Source of the DNA: Mesorhizobium neociceri
GTDB taxonomy: Bacteria > Pseudomonadota > Alphaproteobacteria > Rhizobiales > Rhizobiaceae
DNA: 64,000 bases
Reading direction: 5' to 3'
Assembly (NCBI RefSeq): GCF_013520985.1
Contig: NZ_JACDTY010000004.1
Coordinates: 62,001-126,000 of the forward strand
Both the position numbers and the translations under genes were made by a program. Below the pieces are notes generated by a model, which saw nothing but the letters and a program-made list of their open reading frames with translations, was not told the origin of the DNA and searched no databases. Positions 24,537 to 34,203 of the stretch are shown piece after piece; positions within the stretch are counted from its first letter, which is position 1, and each line of letters opens with the position of its first letter.

Positions 24537-26069
24537 ATGGCGCAAGCCGCAATCGAACTGATCGGCATCAACAAGAGTTTTGGCGCCGTTCGCGCCAATC
24601 GCGACATCAACCTGGAGATCGCGCGCGGCACCATCCACGGCATTGTCGGCGAGAACGGCGCCGGCAAGTCGACGCTGATGTCGATCCTCTACGGCTTCTA
24701 CCAGGCCGACAGCGGCGAAATCCGCGTCGGCGGCAAGCCGGCGTCGATCAAGACCTCCAACGACGCCATCGCGCTCGGCATCGGCATGGTGCACCAGCAT
24801 TTCATGCTGGTCGACAATTTCACCGTGCTGGAAAATATCATCCTCGGCGCCGAAAGCGATGCGCTGCTGAAAAAGAGCATCGCCAAGGCGCGCTCCGAAC
24901 TGGAGCGGCTCGAGCGCGAATACGGGCTGGAGGTCGATCCCGACGCCATCATCGAGGAATTGCCGGTCGGCCTGCAGCAGCGCGTCGAAATCCTGAAAGC
25001 CCTCTATCGCGGCGCCGAAATCCTGATCCTCGACGAGCCGACGGGCGTGTTGACGCCGGCCGAGGCCGATCACCTGTTCCGCATCCTCAGGCAGTTGAAG
25101 GACCAGGGGAAAACGGTGGTGCTGATCACCCACAAGCTGCGCGAGATCATGGCCATCACCGACAATGTCTCGGTCATGCGCCAGGGCACGATGGTGGCGA
25201 CGCGCGAGACCAGCAAGACGACGGTGGGCGAACTCGCCGAGCTGATGGTCGGGCGGCGCGTGCTGTTGCGGGTCGAAAAGGGCGAGGCGGAAGCCGGCGC
25301 CGTCAAGCTCGCGGTCAAGAACCTGACGGTGAAGGATTCTCGCGGCGTCACCATGGTCGACGACATCTCCTTCGATATCAAAGCCGGCGAGATCGTCGGC
25401 ATTGCCGGCGTGGCCGGCAACGGACAATCCGAACTGCTGGAGGCGATATCCGGCATCAGGCACGCCGTCTCCGGCTCGGTTATGCTCGACGGCAAGCCGA
25501 TCGACCTTACCGGCAAGGCAGATCCGGGTGAACTGCGCGACCGCGGCCTCGCACACGTACCGGAGGACCGCCATCATGTCGGGCTGGTTCTGGCCTTCGA
25601 GGAGAACGAGAATTCGATCCTCGGCTATCATGACGACCCGCGCTATCTCAAAGGGCCGTTCCTCAACATCGACGCGATCATGGCCGACGCCAAGGACAAG
25701 ATCGAGAAATACGACATCCGTCCCGGCAATCCGCGCCTGAAGACGGCGAATTTCTCCGGCGGCAACCAGCAGAAGATCGTGCTGGCGCGGGAAATGGAAC
25801 AAGACCCGGGTGTTCTCATCGTCGGCCAGCCGACGCGCGGCGTCGATGTCGGCGCCATCGAATTCATCCACAAGCGGCTGATCGCCATGCGCGACCAGGG
25901 CAAGGCGGTGCTGGTGGTGTCGGTCGAGCTCGACGAAATCCGTTCGCTGTCCGACCGTATCCTGGTGATGTTTGCCGGCCGCATCGTCGGTGAGCGCGGC
26001 CCCGAGGCGACCGAAGGCGAGCTTGGCCTGCTGATGGCGGGCGTCGAGCGCCAGGAGGCGGCAGAATGA
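24537..26069 (+). CDS. Nucleoside ABC transporter ATP-binding protein (two ABC domains)
   Basis: A 510-residue protein with tandem ATPase domains, as in NupA/RbsA-type importers. Domain 1: Walker A GENGAGKSTLM, Q-loop HQHFMLVDNFTV, signature LPVGLQQRVEIL, Walker B ILILDEPTGVLTP. Domain 2: degenerate Walker A GVAGNGQSELLEAI, signature FSGGNQQKIVLARE and GQPTRGVDVGAIE. The degenerate second P-loop is normal for this class. It overlaps the first permease by ATGA, forming an ABC-permease-permease operon that serves the upstream BMP binding protein. Confidence 0.94.
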   Translation: MAQAAIELIGINKSFGAVRANRDINLEIARGTIHGIVGENGAGKSTLMSILYGFYQADSGEIRVGGKPASIKTSNDAIALGIGMVHQHFMLVDNFTVLENIILGAESDALLKKSIAKARSELERLEREYGLEVDPDAIIEELPVGLQQRVEILKALYRGAEILILDEPTGVLTPAEADHLFRILRQLKDQGKTVVLITHKLREIMAITDNVSVMRQGTMVATRETSKTTVGELAELMVGRRVLLRVEKGEAEAGAVKLAVKNLTVKDSRGVTMVDDISFDIKAGEIVGIAGVAGNGQSELLEAISGIRHAVSGSVMLDGKPIDLTGKADPGELRDRGLAHVPEDRHHVGLVLAFEENENSILGYHDDPRYLKGPFLNIDAIMADAKDKIEKYDIRPGNPRLKTANFSGGNQQKIVLAREMEQDPGVLIVGQPTRGVDVGAIEFIHKRLIAMRDQGKAVLVVSVELDEIRSLSDRILVMFAGRIVGERGPEATEGELGLLMAGVERQEAAE

Positions 26070-27205
26070 GCACGCCTTACGCCAAACTACCGGCCTGGGC
26101 CGACTATGGGCTGATCCCGCTGATCAACCTGTCGGTCGCCTTCATCGTTGCCGGTTTCGTCGTCATGCTGGTCGGCGAGAACCCGTTCCGCGCCGCCGTC
26201 ATCCTGGTCGAAGGCGCCTTCGGCAAGGGAACCGGCATTGCCTTCACGCTGTTTTATGCCACCACCTTCATCTTCACCGGCCTGTCGGTGGCTGTGGCCG
26301 CGCATTGCGGTCTGTTCAACATCGGCGCTGAGGGCCAGGCCTACATTGCCGGCCTCGGCGTGGGCGTGGTCTGCCTTGCCTTCGACAGCGTACTGCCATG
26401 GTGGCTGACCTTCCCGCTGGCTATCGCCGCCGGGGCTGCGGTCGGCGCACTGTGGGCGCTGATCCCGGCCTATCTGCAGGCCAAGCGCGGTTCGCACATC
26501 GTCATCACCACCATCATGTTCAATTTCATCGCCGCGTCGATCATGGTCTATCTCCTGGTCGGGCCGTTGAAGCCAGCGGCCTCGCAGGCGCCGCAGACGC
26601 GTAACTTCCTCGCCGGGGCGGAACTGCCGAAGCTCAACTGGATCATCGAACTGTTCGGCGCCAAGATCCGCTCCGCGCCCTTCAACATCTGCTTCCTGCT
26701 GGCGTTGGTCATGGCCTTCCTGGTCTGGCTGCTGATCTGGCGCACCAAGCTCGGCTACGAGATGCGCACCTACGGCCACAGCCCGAAGGCGGCGCGCTAT
26801 GCCGGCATTTCGGAGACCCGCATCATCATCATCGCCATGATGATCTCCGGCGCACTGGCCGGCATGATGACGCTGAACCCGGTGATGGGCGACCAGCACA
26901 ATGTGGCGATCGACTTCGTTTCCGGCGCCGGCTTCGTCGGCATCGCCGTGGCGTTGATGGGCCGCCTGCATCCGGTCGGCATCGTGCTGGCGGCGATCCT
27001 GTTCGGCATGCTCTACCAGGGCGGCGCGGAACTTGCCTTCGAGATGCCGGCGATTTCCCGCGACATGATCGTCATCATCCAGGGCCTGGTCATCCTGTTT
27101 GCCGGTGCGCTGGAGCACATGTTCCGGCCCTACGTCCAGGCGCTGTTCGCCTCGTTCAGTCCAAGGTCGGTCGGCATCGAAGCGGTCAAAGGGAAGGGTG
27201 CCTGA
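26066..27205 (+). CDS. Nucleoside ABC transporter permease 1
   Basis: A 379-residue integral membrane protein with about 9-10 hydrophobic segments. Typical BPD_transp_2 features: HCGLFNIGAEGQAYIAGLG, LQAKRGSHIVITTIMFNFIA, and the EAA-like GHSPKAARYAGISETRIII. ATGA overlap with the ATPase gene and 1 bp from the second permease. It forms the heterodimeric inner-membrane channel for nucleosides. Confidence 0.93.
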   Translation: MSTPYAKLPAWADYGLIPLINLSVAFIVAGFVVMLVGENPFRAAVILVEGAFGKGTGIAFTLFYATTFIFTGLSVAVAAHCGLFNIGAEGQAYIAGLGVGVVCLAFDSVLPWWLTFPLAIAAGAAVGALWALIPAYLQAKRGSHIVITTIMFNFIAASIMVYLLVGPLKPAASQAPQTRNFLAGAELPKLNWIIELFGAKIRSAPFNICFLLALVMAFLVWLLIWRTKLGYEMRTYGHSPKAARYAGISETRIIIIAMMISGALAGMMTLNPVMGDQHNVAIDFVSGAGFVGIAVALMGRLHPVGIVLAAILFGMLYQGGAELAFEMPAISRDMIVIIQGLVILFAGALEHMFRPYVQALFASFSPRSVGIEAVKGKGA

Positions 27206-27206
27206 G

Positions 27207-28178
27207 ATGGATGTGTTCATCGCCATCGTGCAGATCCTCGACTCAACCATACGCTTGTCGGTGCCGCTACTGCTTGCCTGCCTCGCCGGCCTCTATTCCG
27301 AACGCGCAGGCGTTTTCGACATCGGGTTGGAAGGCAAGATGCTGGTCGGCGCCTTCGCCGGTGCGGCGGCCGCTTCGGTCTTCCATTCGGCCTTCCTCGG
27401 TCTCGGTATGGCGATCGTGATGTCGGTCGCCTTTGCCCTGGTGCACGGCTTCGCTTCGATCACCCATCGCGGCAACCAGATCGTCTCCGGCGTGGCAATC
27501 AACTTCGTTGCCGCCGGCTCAACCATCATTCTGGGCCAGGCCTGGTTCCAGCAAGGTGGGCGCACGCCGGCGCTGCAGCCGGGCGAGCGCTTCGAGGCCA
27601 TCACTCTGCCAGGTGCTGCCGCCATCCACGACGTGCCGATTATAGGGCCGATCTATTCCGAGCTTCTGTCCGGCCACTCGATCCTGGTCTATCTCGCTTT
27701 CGCCATGGTTCCGTTCACCTGGTGGGTGCTGTTTCGCACCCGCTTCGGCCTCAGGCTGCGCGCCGTCGGCGAGAACCCGGCCGCCGTCGACACCGCCGGC
27801 ATTTCGGTCGCCTGGCTGCGCTACCGGGCGCTGATCTGCACCGGCGTGCTGACCGGCATTGCCGGCGCCTATCTGTCGATGGTGCAGAATGGCGGCTTCG
27901 TGAAGGACATGACCGCCGGCAAGGGCTACATCGCGCTGGCGGCGCTGATCTTTGCCAAATGGCGGCCGGTCAACGCCATGTTCGCCTGTCTTCTGTTCGG
28001 CTTCCTCGACGCGGCGGCGATCCGCCTGCAGGGCTCGCCTCTGCCGCTCATCGGCAAGGTGCCGGTGCAGTTCATGCAGGCGCTGCCCTATGTGCTGACT
28101 GTCATTCTGCTTGCCGGCTTCATCGGCAAGGCGATCCCGCCACGCGCCGGTGGCGTGCCCTATGTCAAGGAACGGTGA
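27207..28178 (+). CDS. Nucleoside ABC transporter permease 2
   Basis: A 323-residue membrane protein starting at ATG 27207. An earlier frame start at 27099 lies inside the first permease gene and is unlikely. Features: CLAGLYSERAGVFDIGLEGK, ITHRGNQIVSGVAINFVAAG and the loop RLRAVGENPAAVDTAGISV. It pairs with the preceding permease. The salvage genes cdd, punA and deoA follow after 114 bp, so imported nucleosides feed straight into catabolism. Confidence 0.93.
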   Translation: MDVFIAIVQILDSTIRLSVPLLLACLAGLYSERAGVFDIGLEGKMLVGAFAGAAAASVFHSAFLGLGMAIVMSVAFALVHGFASITHRGNQIVSGVAINFVAAGSTIILGQAWFQQGGRTPALQPGERFEAITLPGAAAIHDVPIIGPIYSELLSGHSILVYLAFAMVPFTWWVLFRTRFGLRLRAVGENPAAVDTAGISVAWLRYRALICTGVLTGIAGAYLSMVQNGGFVKDMTAGKGYIALAALIFAKWRPVNAMFACLLFGFLDAAAIRLQGSPLPLIGKVPVQFMQALPYVLTVILLAGFIGKAIPPRAGGVPYVKER

Positions 28179-28292
28179 TCCGATAACGCTAGTCTGAGAT
28201 CGCTGAGCCGAACACGCGGCTCGGTGCTTGAAAGGCGCCAGGAAAACGCAAAGCGCCGGGTTTTGACCATGATCGTCGGAGAGAACGTCTGA

Positions 28293-28685
28293 ATGTCGCA
28301 TGATCTGTTCGAAGCCGCGCAGGAGGCCATGGCCAAGGCCTACGCGCCCTATTCGAAGTTTCCAGTGGGGGCGGCGTTGCGGACCGAGGACGGACGCGTC
28401 TTCACCGGCGCCAACATCGAGGTCGCATCCTATCCGGAAGGCTGGTGCGCCGAGACCACCGCGCTCGGCCACTACATCATGGGCGGCGGCGGCAAGATCG
28501 TGGAAATCGCCGTCATTGCCTCGCGTATGGCGAAGTGCTCGCCTTGCGGCGGCTGCCGGCAAAGGCTGGCGGAATTCTGCCGGCCGGACACGAAGCTCTA
28601 TCTCTGCGACAACGGCGGCGTGGTCGAGACCGTGACCATGGGCGACATGCTGCCCTACGGGTTCCGCGGCGACATTTTGAAATGA
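28293..28685 (+). CDS. cdd: Cytidine deaminase
   Basis: A 130-residue homotetrameric-type enzyme converting (deoxy)cytidine to (deoxy)uridine plus ammonia. Zinc site residues: WCAETTAL (Cys and catalytic Glu) and CSPCGGCRQRLAEF (two Cys). YAPYSKFPVGAAL is the substrate-loop signature. First gene of the cdd-punA-deoA salvage operon. Confidence 0.96.
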   Translation: MSHDLFEAAQEAMAKAYAPYSKFPVGAALRTEDGRVFTGANIEVASYPEGWCAETTALGHYIMGGGGKIVEIAVIASRMAKCSPCGGCRQRLAEFCRPDTKLYLCDNGGVVETVTMGDMLPYGFRGDILK

Positions 28686-28697
28686 AGATTGGCTGAC

Positions 28698-29516
28698 ATG
28701 AAAGAAGCTCTGGACCATCTCGTTGAACGGCTGGACGGGTTGGCGCCCACCGCCGCCATGGTGCTGGGGTCGGGCCTGGGCGGGCTTGTCGACCAGGTCG
28801 AAAATGCCGTGCGCATTTCCTATGCCGACCTGCCGGGTTTCCCCCGCAGCGGGGTGACCGGCCATGCCGGCGAGGTGGTGGCGGGGCTGTTTGCCGGCAC
28901 GCCTGTGCTGATGCTGTCCGGCCGCGCCCACTATTACGAGCATGGCGTTGCGGCTGCAATGCGGCCGGCGCTGGAAGTGCTTGCCGGCATTGGCATCACC
29001 AAGCTGATCCTTACCAATGCGGCCGGCTCCGTCGATCCCGACATGCTGCCAGGATCGGTGATGCTGCTCACCGACCACATCAATTTCTCCGGCTCCAACC
29101 CGCTGATCGGCGAGCCGAGCGACCGCCGCTTCGTCGGCCTGACCGAAGCCTATGATGCCGGCCTGCGTTCGGCGATCGAACGCGCCGCCAAGGCGACCGG
29201 GACAGCGTTGCACAAGGGCGTCTATATGTGGTTTTCCGGCCCGTGCTTCGAGACGCCGGCGGAAATCCGCATGGCGCGCATCATGGGCGCCAATGCGGTG
29301 GGCATGTCGACCGTGCCGGAGGTCATCCTCGCCCGTTTCCTTGGGCTTCGCGTTGCCGCCTGTTCGGTGATCACCAACCTTGCCGCCGGGATGACCGGGG
29401 CGGAGCTGTCGCACCAGGAGACCAAGGACATGGCGCCGATCGGCGGCGCGCGGCTGGCGACGATCCTTGCGCATGTGTTCCAGGACGGGTTGCCGGAGCC
29501 AAAGGGCGACGCCTGA
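28698..29516 (+). CDS. punA: Purine nucleoside phosphorylase
   Basis: A 272-residue trimeric-type PNP that splits purine nucleosides with phosphate. Features: MVLGSGLGGL (phosphate loop), LSGRAHYYEHG, LTNAAGSV, GVYMWFSGPCFETPAEIRM and MSTVPEVILAR, and SVITNLAAGM. Start ATG 28698, or TTG 28689 three codons earlier. The stop overlaps the ATG of deoA (TGATG). Confidence 0.94.
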   Translation: MKEALDHLVERLDGLAPTAAMVLGSGLGGLVDQVENAVRISYADLPGFPRSGVTGHAGEVVAGLFAGTPVLMLSGRAHYYEHGVAAAMRPALEVLAGIGITKLILTNAAGSVDPDMLPGSVMLLTDHINFSGSNPLIGEPSDRRFVGLTEAYDAGLRSAIERAAKATGTALHKGVYMWFSGPCFETPAEIRMARIMGANAVGMSTVPEVILARFLGLRVAACSVITNLAAGMTGAELSHQETKDMAPIGGARLATILAHVFQDGLPEPKGDA

Positions 29517-30835
29517 TGCTTCCCCAGGAAATCATCCGCCGCAAGCGCGACGGCCAGAAACTGTCGGCGCAGGAGATTGCGGCCTTCGTCACCGGCGTGA
29601 CCTCGGGCAGCGTCACGGACGGCCAGGTCGGCGCCTTCGCCATGGCGGTGTTCTTCAACGGCATGAGCCGCGATGAGGCGGTGGCGCTGACGCTGGCGAT
29701 GCGCGATTCCGGCGACGTGCTCGACTGGTCGGACCTGCCGGGTCCGGTCACCGACAAGCATTCGACCGGTGGCGTCGGCGACAATGTCTCGCTGATGCTG
29801 GCGCCGATCGTCGCCGCCTGCGGCGCCTATGTGCCGGTGATCTCCGGCCGCGGGCTCGGCCATACCGGCGGCACGCTGGACAAGATGGATGCCATTCCCG
29901 GCTATATCAGCCAGCCGGATGTGGCGCGTTTTCGCAAGACGGTGCTGGAGACCGGCTGCGCCATCATCGGCCAGACCGCCGACCTCGCGCCCGCCGACCG
30001 CCGGCTCTATGCGATCCGTGACGTGACAGGGACGGTGGAATCGGTGCCGCTGATCACCGCCTCGATCCTGTCGAAGAAGCTGGCGGCCGGCCTGCAGTCG
30101 CTGGTGCTCGACGTCAAGGTCGGCAATGGCGCCTTCATGGAGAGGTCGCGCGACGCGACCGCACTTGCCAACAGTCTGGTCGAGGTTGCCAATGGCGCCG
30201 GCCTGAAGGCCTCGGCGCTGGTCACCGGCATGAACGAGCCGCTGGCGTCGGCGGCCGGCAACGCGGTGGAGGTGCGCAACGCCGTCGATTTCCTCACCGG
30301 TCGGTTCCGTGACAAGCGGCTGGAGGATGTGACGCTAGCGCTGGCCGCCGAGATGCTGCAATCGGCAGGGCTGGTTTCGTCCAACCAGGACGGCCTCAGG
30401 CGGGCGACTGAGACGCTGGGCGGAGGCCGTGCGGCGGCTGCCTTCGCGCGGATGGTGGCAGCCCTTGGCGGTCCCGCCGATTTCGTCGAGAAGCCGGAGA
30501 AATATCTGCCCAAGGCGGCAGTGGAGTTTGCGGTCAAGGCGACCGGGAATGGCTTTGTCACTGGCATTGCCACACGCGACATCGGGCTTGCCGTGGTCGG
30601 GCTCGGTGGCGGGCGCACGCGGCCGGACGACCGGATCGATCATGCGGTCGGCATCACCAGGCTGCTGCCGATCGGCGCCGAGGTGCGGGCCGGCGATGCG
30701 CTGGCGTTGGTCCATGCCCGCACGGATGCGGATGCCGAGGCAGCCGCAGGCGCCATACTCTCGGCCTATACGGTTGGGGCTTCAAAGCCGGGCGCCGACA
30801 AGACCGTCATCCGGCGGGTGCTGGCGCGCGGGTAG
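29516..30835 (+). CDS. deoA: Thymidine phosphorylase
   Basis: A 439-residue enzyme releasing thymine and deoxyribose-1-phosphate. Features: DKHSTGGVGDNVSLMLAPIV (phosphate/pyrimidine site), GRGLGHTGGTLDKMDAIPG, SILSKKLAAGL and LDVKVGNGAFM. Coupled to punA by overlapping stop and start. No deoB (phosphopentomutase) is in the cluster, so the pentose-1-phosphate must be processed elsewhere. It converges on the protease gene with only 10 bp between stops. Confidence 0.96.
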   Translation: MLPQEIIRRKRDGQKLSAQEIAAFVTGVTSGSVTDGQVGAFAMAVFFNGMSRDEAVALTLAMRDSGDVLDWSDLPGPVTDKHSTGGVGDNVSLMLAPIVAACGAYVPVISGRGLGHTGGTLDKMDAIPGYISQPDVARFRKTVLETGCAIIGQTADLAPADRRLYAIRDVTGTVESVPLITASILSKKLAAGLQSLVLDVKVGNGAFMERSRDATALANSLVEVANGAGLKASALVTGMNEPLASAAGNAVEVRNAVDFLTGRFRDKRLEDVTLALAAEMLQSAGLVSSNQDGLRRATETLGGGRAAAAFARMVAALGGPADFVEKPEKYLPKAAVEFAVKATGNGFVTGIATRDIGLAVVGLGGGRTRPDDRIDHAVGITRLLPIGAEVRAGDALALVHARTDADAEAAAGAILSAYTVGASKPGADKTVIRRVLARG

Positions 30836-30845
30836 CCGGAAGGCG

Positions 30846-31409
30846 CTACTGCGCCAGCAGCAAGGTGCCGTTTTCGACCTGGTATTTTGCCAGCCGCTGC
30901 AAAAAGCTCATGCCGATCAGGTTGGTTTGCAGCGCCCGGTCGTCGAGCACCACCGCCTGGATGTTGTCGACGCTGATCTTGCCGATCTGCAGGCGATCGA
31001 TGGTGACCACGGCCGCCCTGATCGCGCCGTTGGCGGTGTTGACCTGATGGCTGAAATCCGACGGGTTGAGCGAGATGCCGATGCGGCGCGCCGTCGAGGT
31101 GTTGATGGCGACCAGCGTGGCGCCGGTGTCGATCATGCCGTCGACCTGGCGGCCGTTGAGCTTGAAGGCGGAGGTGAAATGGCCGCGCTCGTCTGCCGCC
31201 ACCAATACCTTGCGGCCGGTGGGCAGCGGTGCTGCCGGCTTGTCGGGAACCGAGGCGAGGTTCAGCTCGGGCTGCGGTTGCGCGGCCGGCTTGCTGGCGA
31301 CGGTCGACTTCAGCAGGCCATCGAGGGTCTGCGGGTTCGACTGATAGACGATCGGGATCGACGCCGATGTGCCGGCGAAAACGCCCAGAATGAGAAGCTT
31401 GCGCAGCAT
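30846..31409 (-). CDS. Retropepsin-like aspartic protease (TIGR02281-type)
   Basis: A 187-residue protein. N-terminal hydrophobic anchor MLRKLLILGVFAGTSASIPIV, a Pro/Ala-rich linker, then a single retropepsin domain with GMIDTGATLVAIN (DTG/A active site), RRIGISLN, and NLIGMSFLQRL near the end. The family is common in alphaproteobacteria as periplasmic dimeric clan AA proteases of unknown substrate. Confidence 0.85.
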   Translation of the reverse strand: MLRKLLILGVFAGTSASIPIVYQSNPQTLDGLLKSTVASKPAAQPQPELNLASVPDKPAAPLPTGRKVLVAADERGHFTSAFKLNGRQVDGMIDTGATLVAINTSTARRIGISLNPSDFSHQVNTANGAIRAAVVTIDRLQIGKISVDNIQAVVLDDRALQTNLIGMSFLQRLAKYQVENGTLLLAQ

Positions 31410-31538
31410 GAATGGACCTTCGTGGAGGCCCCATTCTCATGCGAACATGGTATTTGCCGCTTTAACGCCATCCGAAACCACGGCTTTGCGTAAACGGGTG
31501 GTAAACGACGGGATGTCAGCTGGCTTTGCCAGCCGCCC

Positions 31539-32168
31539 TCATTTGGTTCCGTACATGCGGTCGCCGGCATCGCCGAGGCCGGGCATGATGTAGCCCTTCT
31601 CGTTGAGCTGGCGGTCGATGGAAGCGGTGAAGACCGGGACATCCGGATGCGCCTTGGTGAAGCGCTCAATGCCCTCGGGCGCCGCCAGCAGGCACAGGAA
31701 GCGGATGTTGGTGGCGCCGCGCCCCTTCAGCTTGTCGATGGCCGCGATCGCTGAATTGGCGGTGGCCAGCATCGGGTCGACGACGATCACCAGTCGGTCG
31801 GCGAGGTCGCTCGGCGCCTTGAAGAAATATTCCACCGCCTCGAGCGTCTCGTGGTCGCGGTAGAGGCCGATATGGGCGACGCGCGCCGCTGGCACCAGGT
31901 CGAGTAGGCCTTCGAGCAGGCCATTGCCGGCGCGCAGCACCGAGGCGAAGACCAGCTTCTTGCCCTCCAGCGTCGGCGCTTCCATGGTTTCCATCGGCGT
32001 TTCGATGGTGGTGGTCGTCAGGTCGAGGTTGCGGGTGACCTCGTAACCGAGCAGCAGCGAGATCTCGCGCAGCAGCCGCCGGAAGCCGGCTGTCGACGTC
32101 TCCTTCTTGCGCATGATGGTCAGCTTGTGCTGGACAAGCGGGTGGTCGACGACGGTGACGCCCTGCAT
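31539..32168 (-). CDS. upp: Uracil phosphoribosyltransferase
   Basis: A 209-residue protein making UMP from uracil and PRPP. Signatures: [33 protein letters not shown] (PRPP region), [15 protein letters not shown] (PRPP-binding loop), and [10 protein letters not shown] at the C-terminus. Downstream of add on the same strand with about 115 bp between. Confidence 0.97.
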   Translation of the reverse strand: MQGVTVVDHPLVQHKLTIMRKKETSTAGFRRLLREISLLLGYEVTRNLDLTTTTIETPMETMEAPTLEGKKLVFASVLRAGNGLLEGLLDLVPAARVAHIGLYRDHETLEAVEYFFKAPSDLADRLVIVVDPMLATANSAIAAIDKLKGRGATNIRFLCLLAAPEGIERFTKAHPDVPVFTASIDRQLNEKGYIMPGLGDAGDRMYGTK

Positions 32169-32283
32169 GGGTTGCTCCTGAATTTTTCGCTGCTTGGAAC
32201 AACCCTAGCGACAATGCGCCGGCCAAGGAACCGCCTGGCGGCGCCGGCCACAGTTTTGTCGCCAGAAATCGTCGGTGAAGCGA

Positions 32284-33258
32284 TCAGCGTGCGACGGCGT
32301 TCAGCCGTGCGAGAAGCGCTGCCTTGGTCTTCCTGTCGATGAAAGCGGCCTCGATCGCCGTGCGGGTTACGGCGGTCAGCGCCTTTTCGTTCATAGCGAA
32401 ATGCTCGGCGGCAATGTCGTATTCGCGCTTCAGCGAGGTCCAGAAATAGGGCGGGTCGTCGGAATTGAGCGTCACCTTGCAGCCGGCTGCCTGCAAAGCG
32501 GGGAAGGGGTGGTCGGCGAAACTGTCGAAGACTTTGAGCGCGATGTTGGAGCCGGGGCAGCATTCAAGCACCACGCCTTCATCGGCGATGCGCCTGACAA
32601 GGTCGGGGTTTTCGATGGCGCGCACGCCGTGGCCGATGCGCGAGGGGCGGATATGGTCGAGTGCGGCCTGCACCGTCTCCCATCCCGTCAGCTCGCCGGC
32701 ATGGATGGTGATGCCGAGGCCGGCTTCGCGGGCGATCTCGAAAGCCCGGACATAATCTTCCATCTCGCCCATGCGCTCGTCGCCGGCGACGCCGAAGCCG
32801 GTGACCAGCGGATTGCCGCAGCGTGCCGCAAAGCGTGCCGCCTGTTCGATGGATTCGACGCCGACGTGACGCACGCCGGTGACGATCATGCGGCCCTCGA
32901 TGCCGGTCTTGGCTTTCGCGCGCAGCATGCCTTCGCCGAGCGCATCGGTATAGGCCTTGGGCGACAGCCCGGCCCTGACGGCATGGTCGGGCGAGGTGAA
33001 GACCTCGGAATAGATGGCGCCGTCGCGGGCAAGGCTGGTCAGATAGTGGTCGGCGAGGCGAGCATAATCCTCCTCGGTGCGGAACAAATCGGCGGAAAAA
33101 TCGTAAGCCGCGAGGAAGGAGGTGAAGTCGTGCCAGACGAACGAGCCGTTCTGGATATAGGGCGAGCTGTCCTTGCCATATTTCTGCGCCTGGCGAATGA
33201 CGAGTTCGGGCGCCGCTGCCCCTTCAATATGGCAGTGCAGTTCTGCTTTCAAAGGCAT
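32284..33258 (-). CDS. add: Adenosine deaminase
   Basis: A 324-residue amidohydrolase converting adenosine to inosine. Zinc ligands in [11 protein letters not shown] (HxH) and ITIHAGE, catalytic Glu in that [14 protein letters not shown], and SDDPPYF with the metal Asp. GSNIAL is also present. Completes the purine arm of the salvage region. Divergent from ubiE with about 134 bp between. Confidence 0.95.
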   Translation of the reverse strand: MPLKAELHCHIEGAAAPELVIRQAQKYGKDSSPYIQNGSFVWHDFTSFLAAYDFSADLFRTEEDYARLADHYLTSLARDGAIYSEVFTSPDHAVRAGLSPKAYTDALGEGMLRAKAKTGIEGRMIVTGVRHVGVESIEQAARFAARCGNPLVTGFGVAGDERMGEMEDYVRAFEIAREAGLGITIHAGELTGWETVQAALDHIRPSRIGHGVRAIENPDLVRRIADEGVVLECCPGSNIALKVFDSFADHPFPALQAAGCKVTLNSDDPPYFWTSLKREYDIAAEHFAMNEKALTAVTRTAIEAAFIDRKTKAALLARLNAVAR

Positions 33259-33392
33259 TCAAACATCCCGTCGGTCAGTCCAGGTCTTGAAAACCCGCCA
33301 CCTGGAAGCGCGGCTGAACACCGCGCCTTAAACAATAGCGCCCGCACCATCGATCGGCTATGGTCCCGCCGGTTTTATGACGGATCAAAATA

Positions 33393-34169
33393 ATGTCAGT
33401 TGAGAGAACCACGGCCGCGGGCGGCATGGAAACCTCCTATGGTTTCAAGAAGGTAGGGCCAGGCGACAAGCAGCCTCTGGTCAACGACGTTTTCCACAAG
33501 GTGGCGAACCGCTACGACCTGATGAACGACCTGATGTCGGCCGGACTGCACCGGCTGTGGAAGGACGCCATGGTGACATGGCTCAATCCGCCGAAACGTC
33601 CTGGCTGGAAGGTGCTCGACGTCGCCGGCGGCACCGGCGACATCGCCTTCCGCATTGTCGACTCCAGCCATGGAAACGCTCATGCCACGGTGCTCGACAT
33701 CAACGGCTCGATGCTGGCCGTCGGCCGCGACCGGGCGGAGAAAAAGGGCCTGTCCGGCAACACCGATTTCGTCGAGGCCAATGCCGAGGAACTGCCTTTT
33801 TCGGATAACACGTTCGACGCCTACACAATCGCTTTCGGCATCCGCAACGTGCCGCGCATTGATGTCGCGCTGACGGAAGCCTTTCGCGTGCTGAAGCCCG
33901 GCGGGCGGTTCCTGTGCCTGGAATTTTCCGAGGTCGAGATGCCGCTGCTCGACAAGGTCTACGAAGCCTGGTCGTTCAACGCCATCCCGCAGATCGGCAA
34001 GATGGTGACCGGCGACGGCGAACCCTATTCCTATCTGGTTGAATCGATCCGCAAATTTCCCAATCAGCAGAATTTTGCCGCCATGATCACCCGCGCCGGC
34101 TTTGAGCGCGTTTCGTTCCGCAACTATTCCGGCGGCATTGCCGCACTGCATTCGGGCTGGAAGCTTTGA
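33393..34169 (+). CDS. ubiE: Demethylmenaquinone/ubiquinone C-methyltransferase UbiE
   Basis: A 258-residue SAM-dependent methyltransferase of ubiquinone synthesis. Signatures: [21 protein letters not shown] (UbiE pattern 1), [14 protein letters not shown] (SAM motif I), and [18 protein letters not shown]. It ends [15 protein letters not shown], typical for the family. Followed after 34 bp by ubiB, a common alphaproteobacterial pair. Confidence 0.97.
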   Translation: MSVERTTAAGGMETSYGFKKVGPGDKQPLVNDVFHKVANRYDLMNDLMSAGLHRLWKDAMVTWLNPPKRPGWKVLDVAGGTGDIAFRIVDSSHGNAHATVLDINGSMLAVGRDRAEKKGLSGNTDFVEANAEELPFSDNTFDAYTIAFGIRNVPRIDVALTEAFRVLKPGGRFLCLEFSEVEMPLLDKVYEAWSFNAIPQIGKMVTGDGEPYSYLVESIRKFPNQQNFAAMITRAGFERVSFRNYSGGIAALHSGWKL

Positions 34170-34203
34170 GTTTGCAGCAGGTCAATTTGAAGCAGGCTTG
34201 GGC

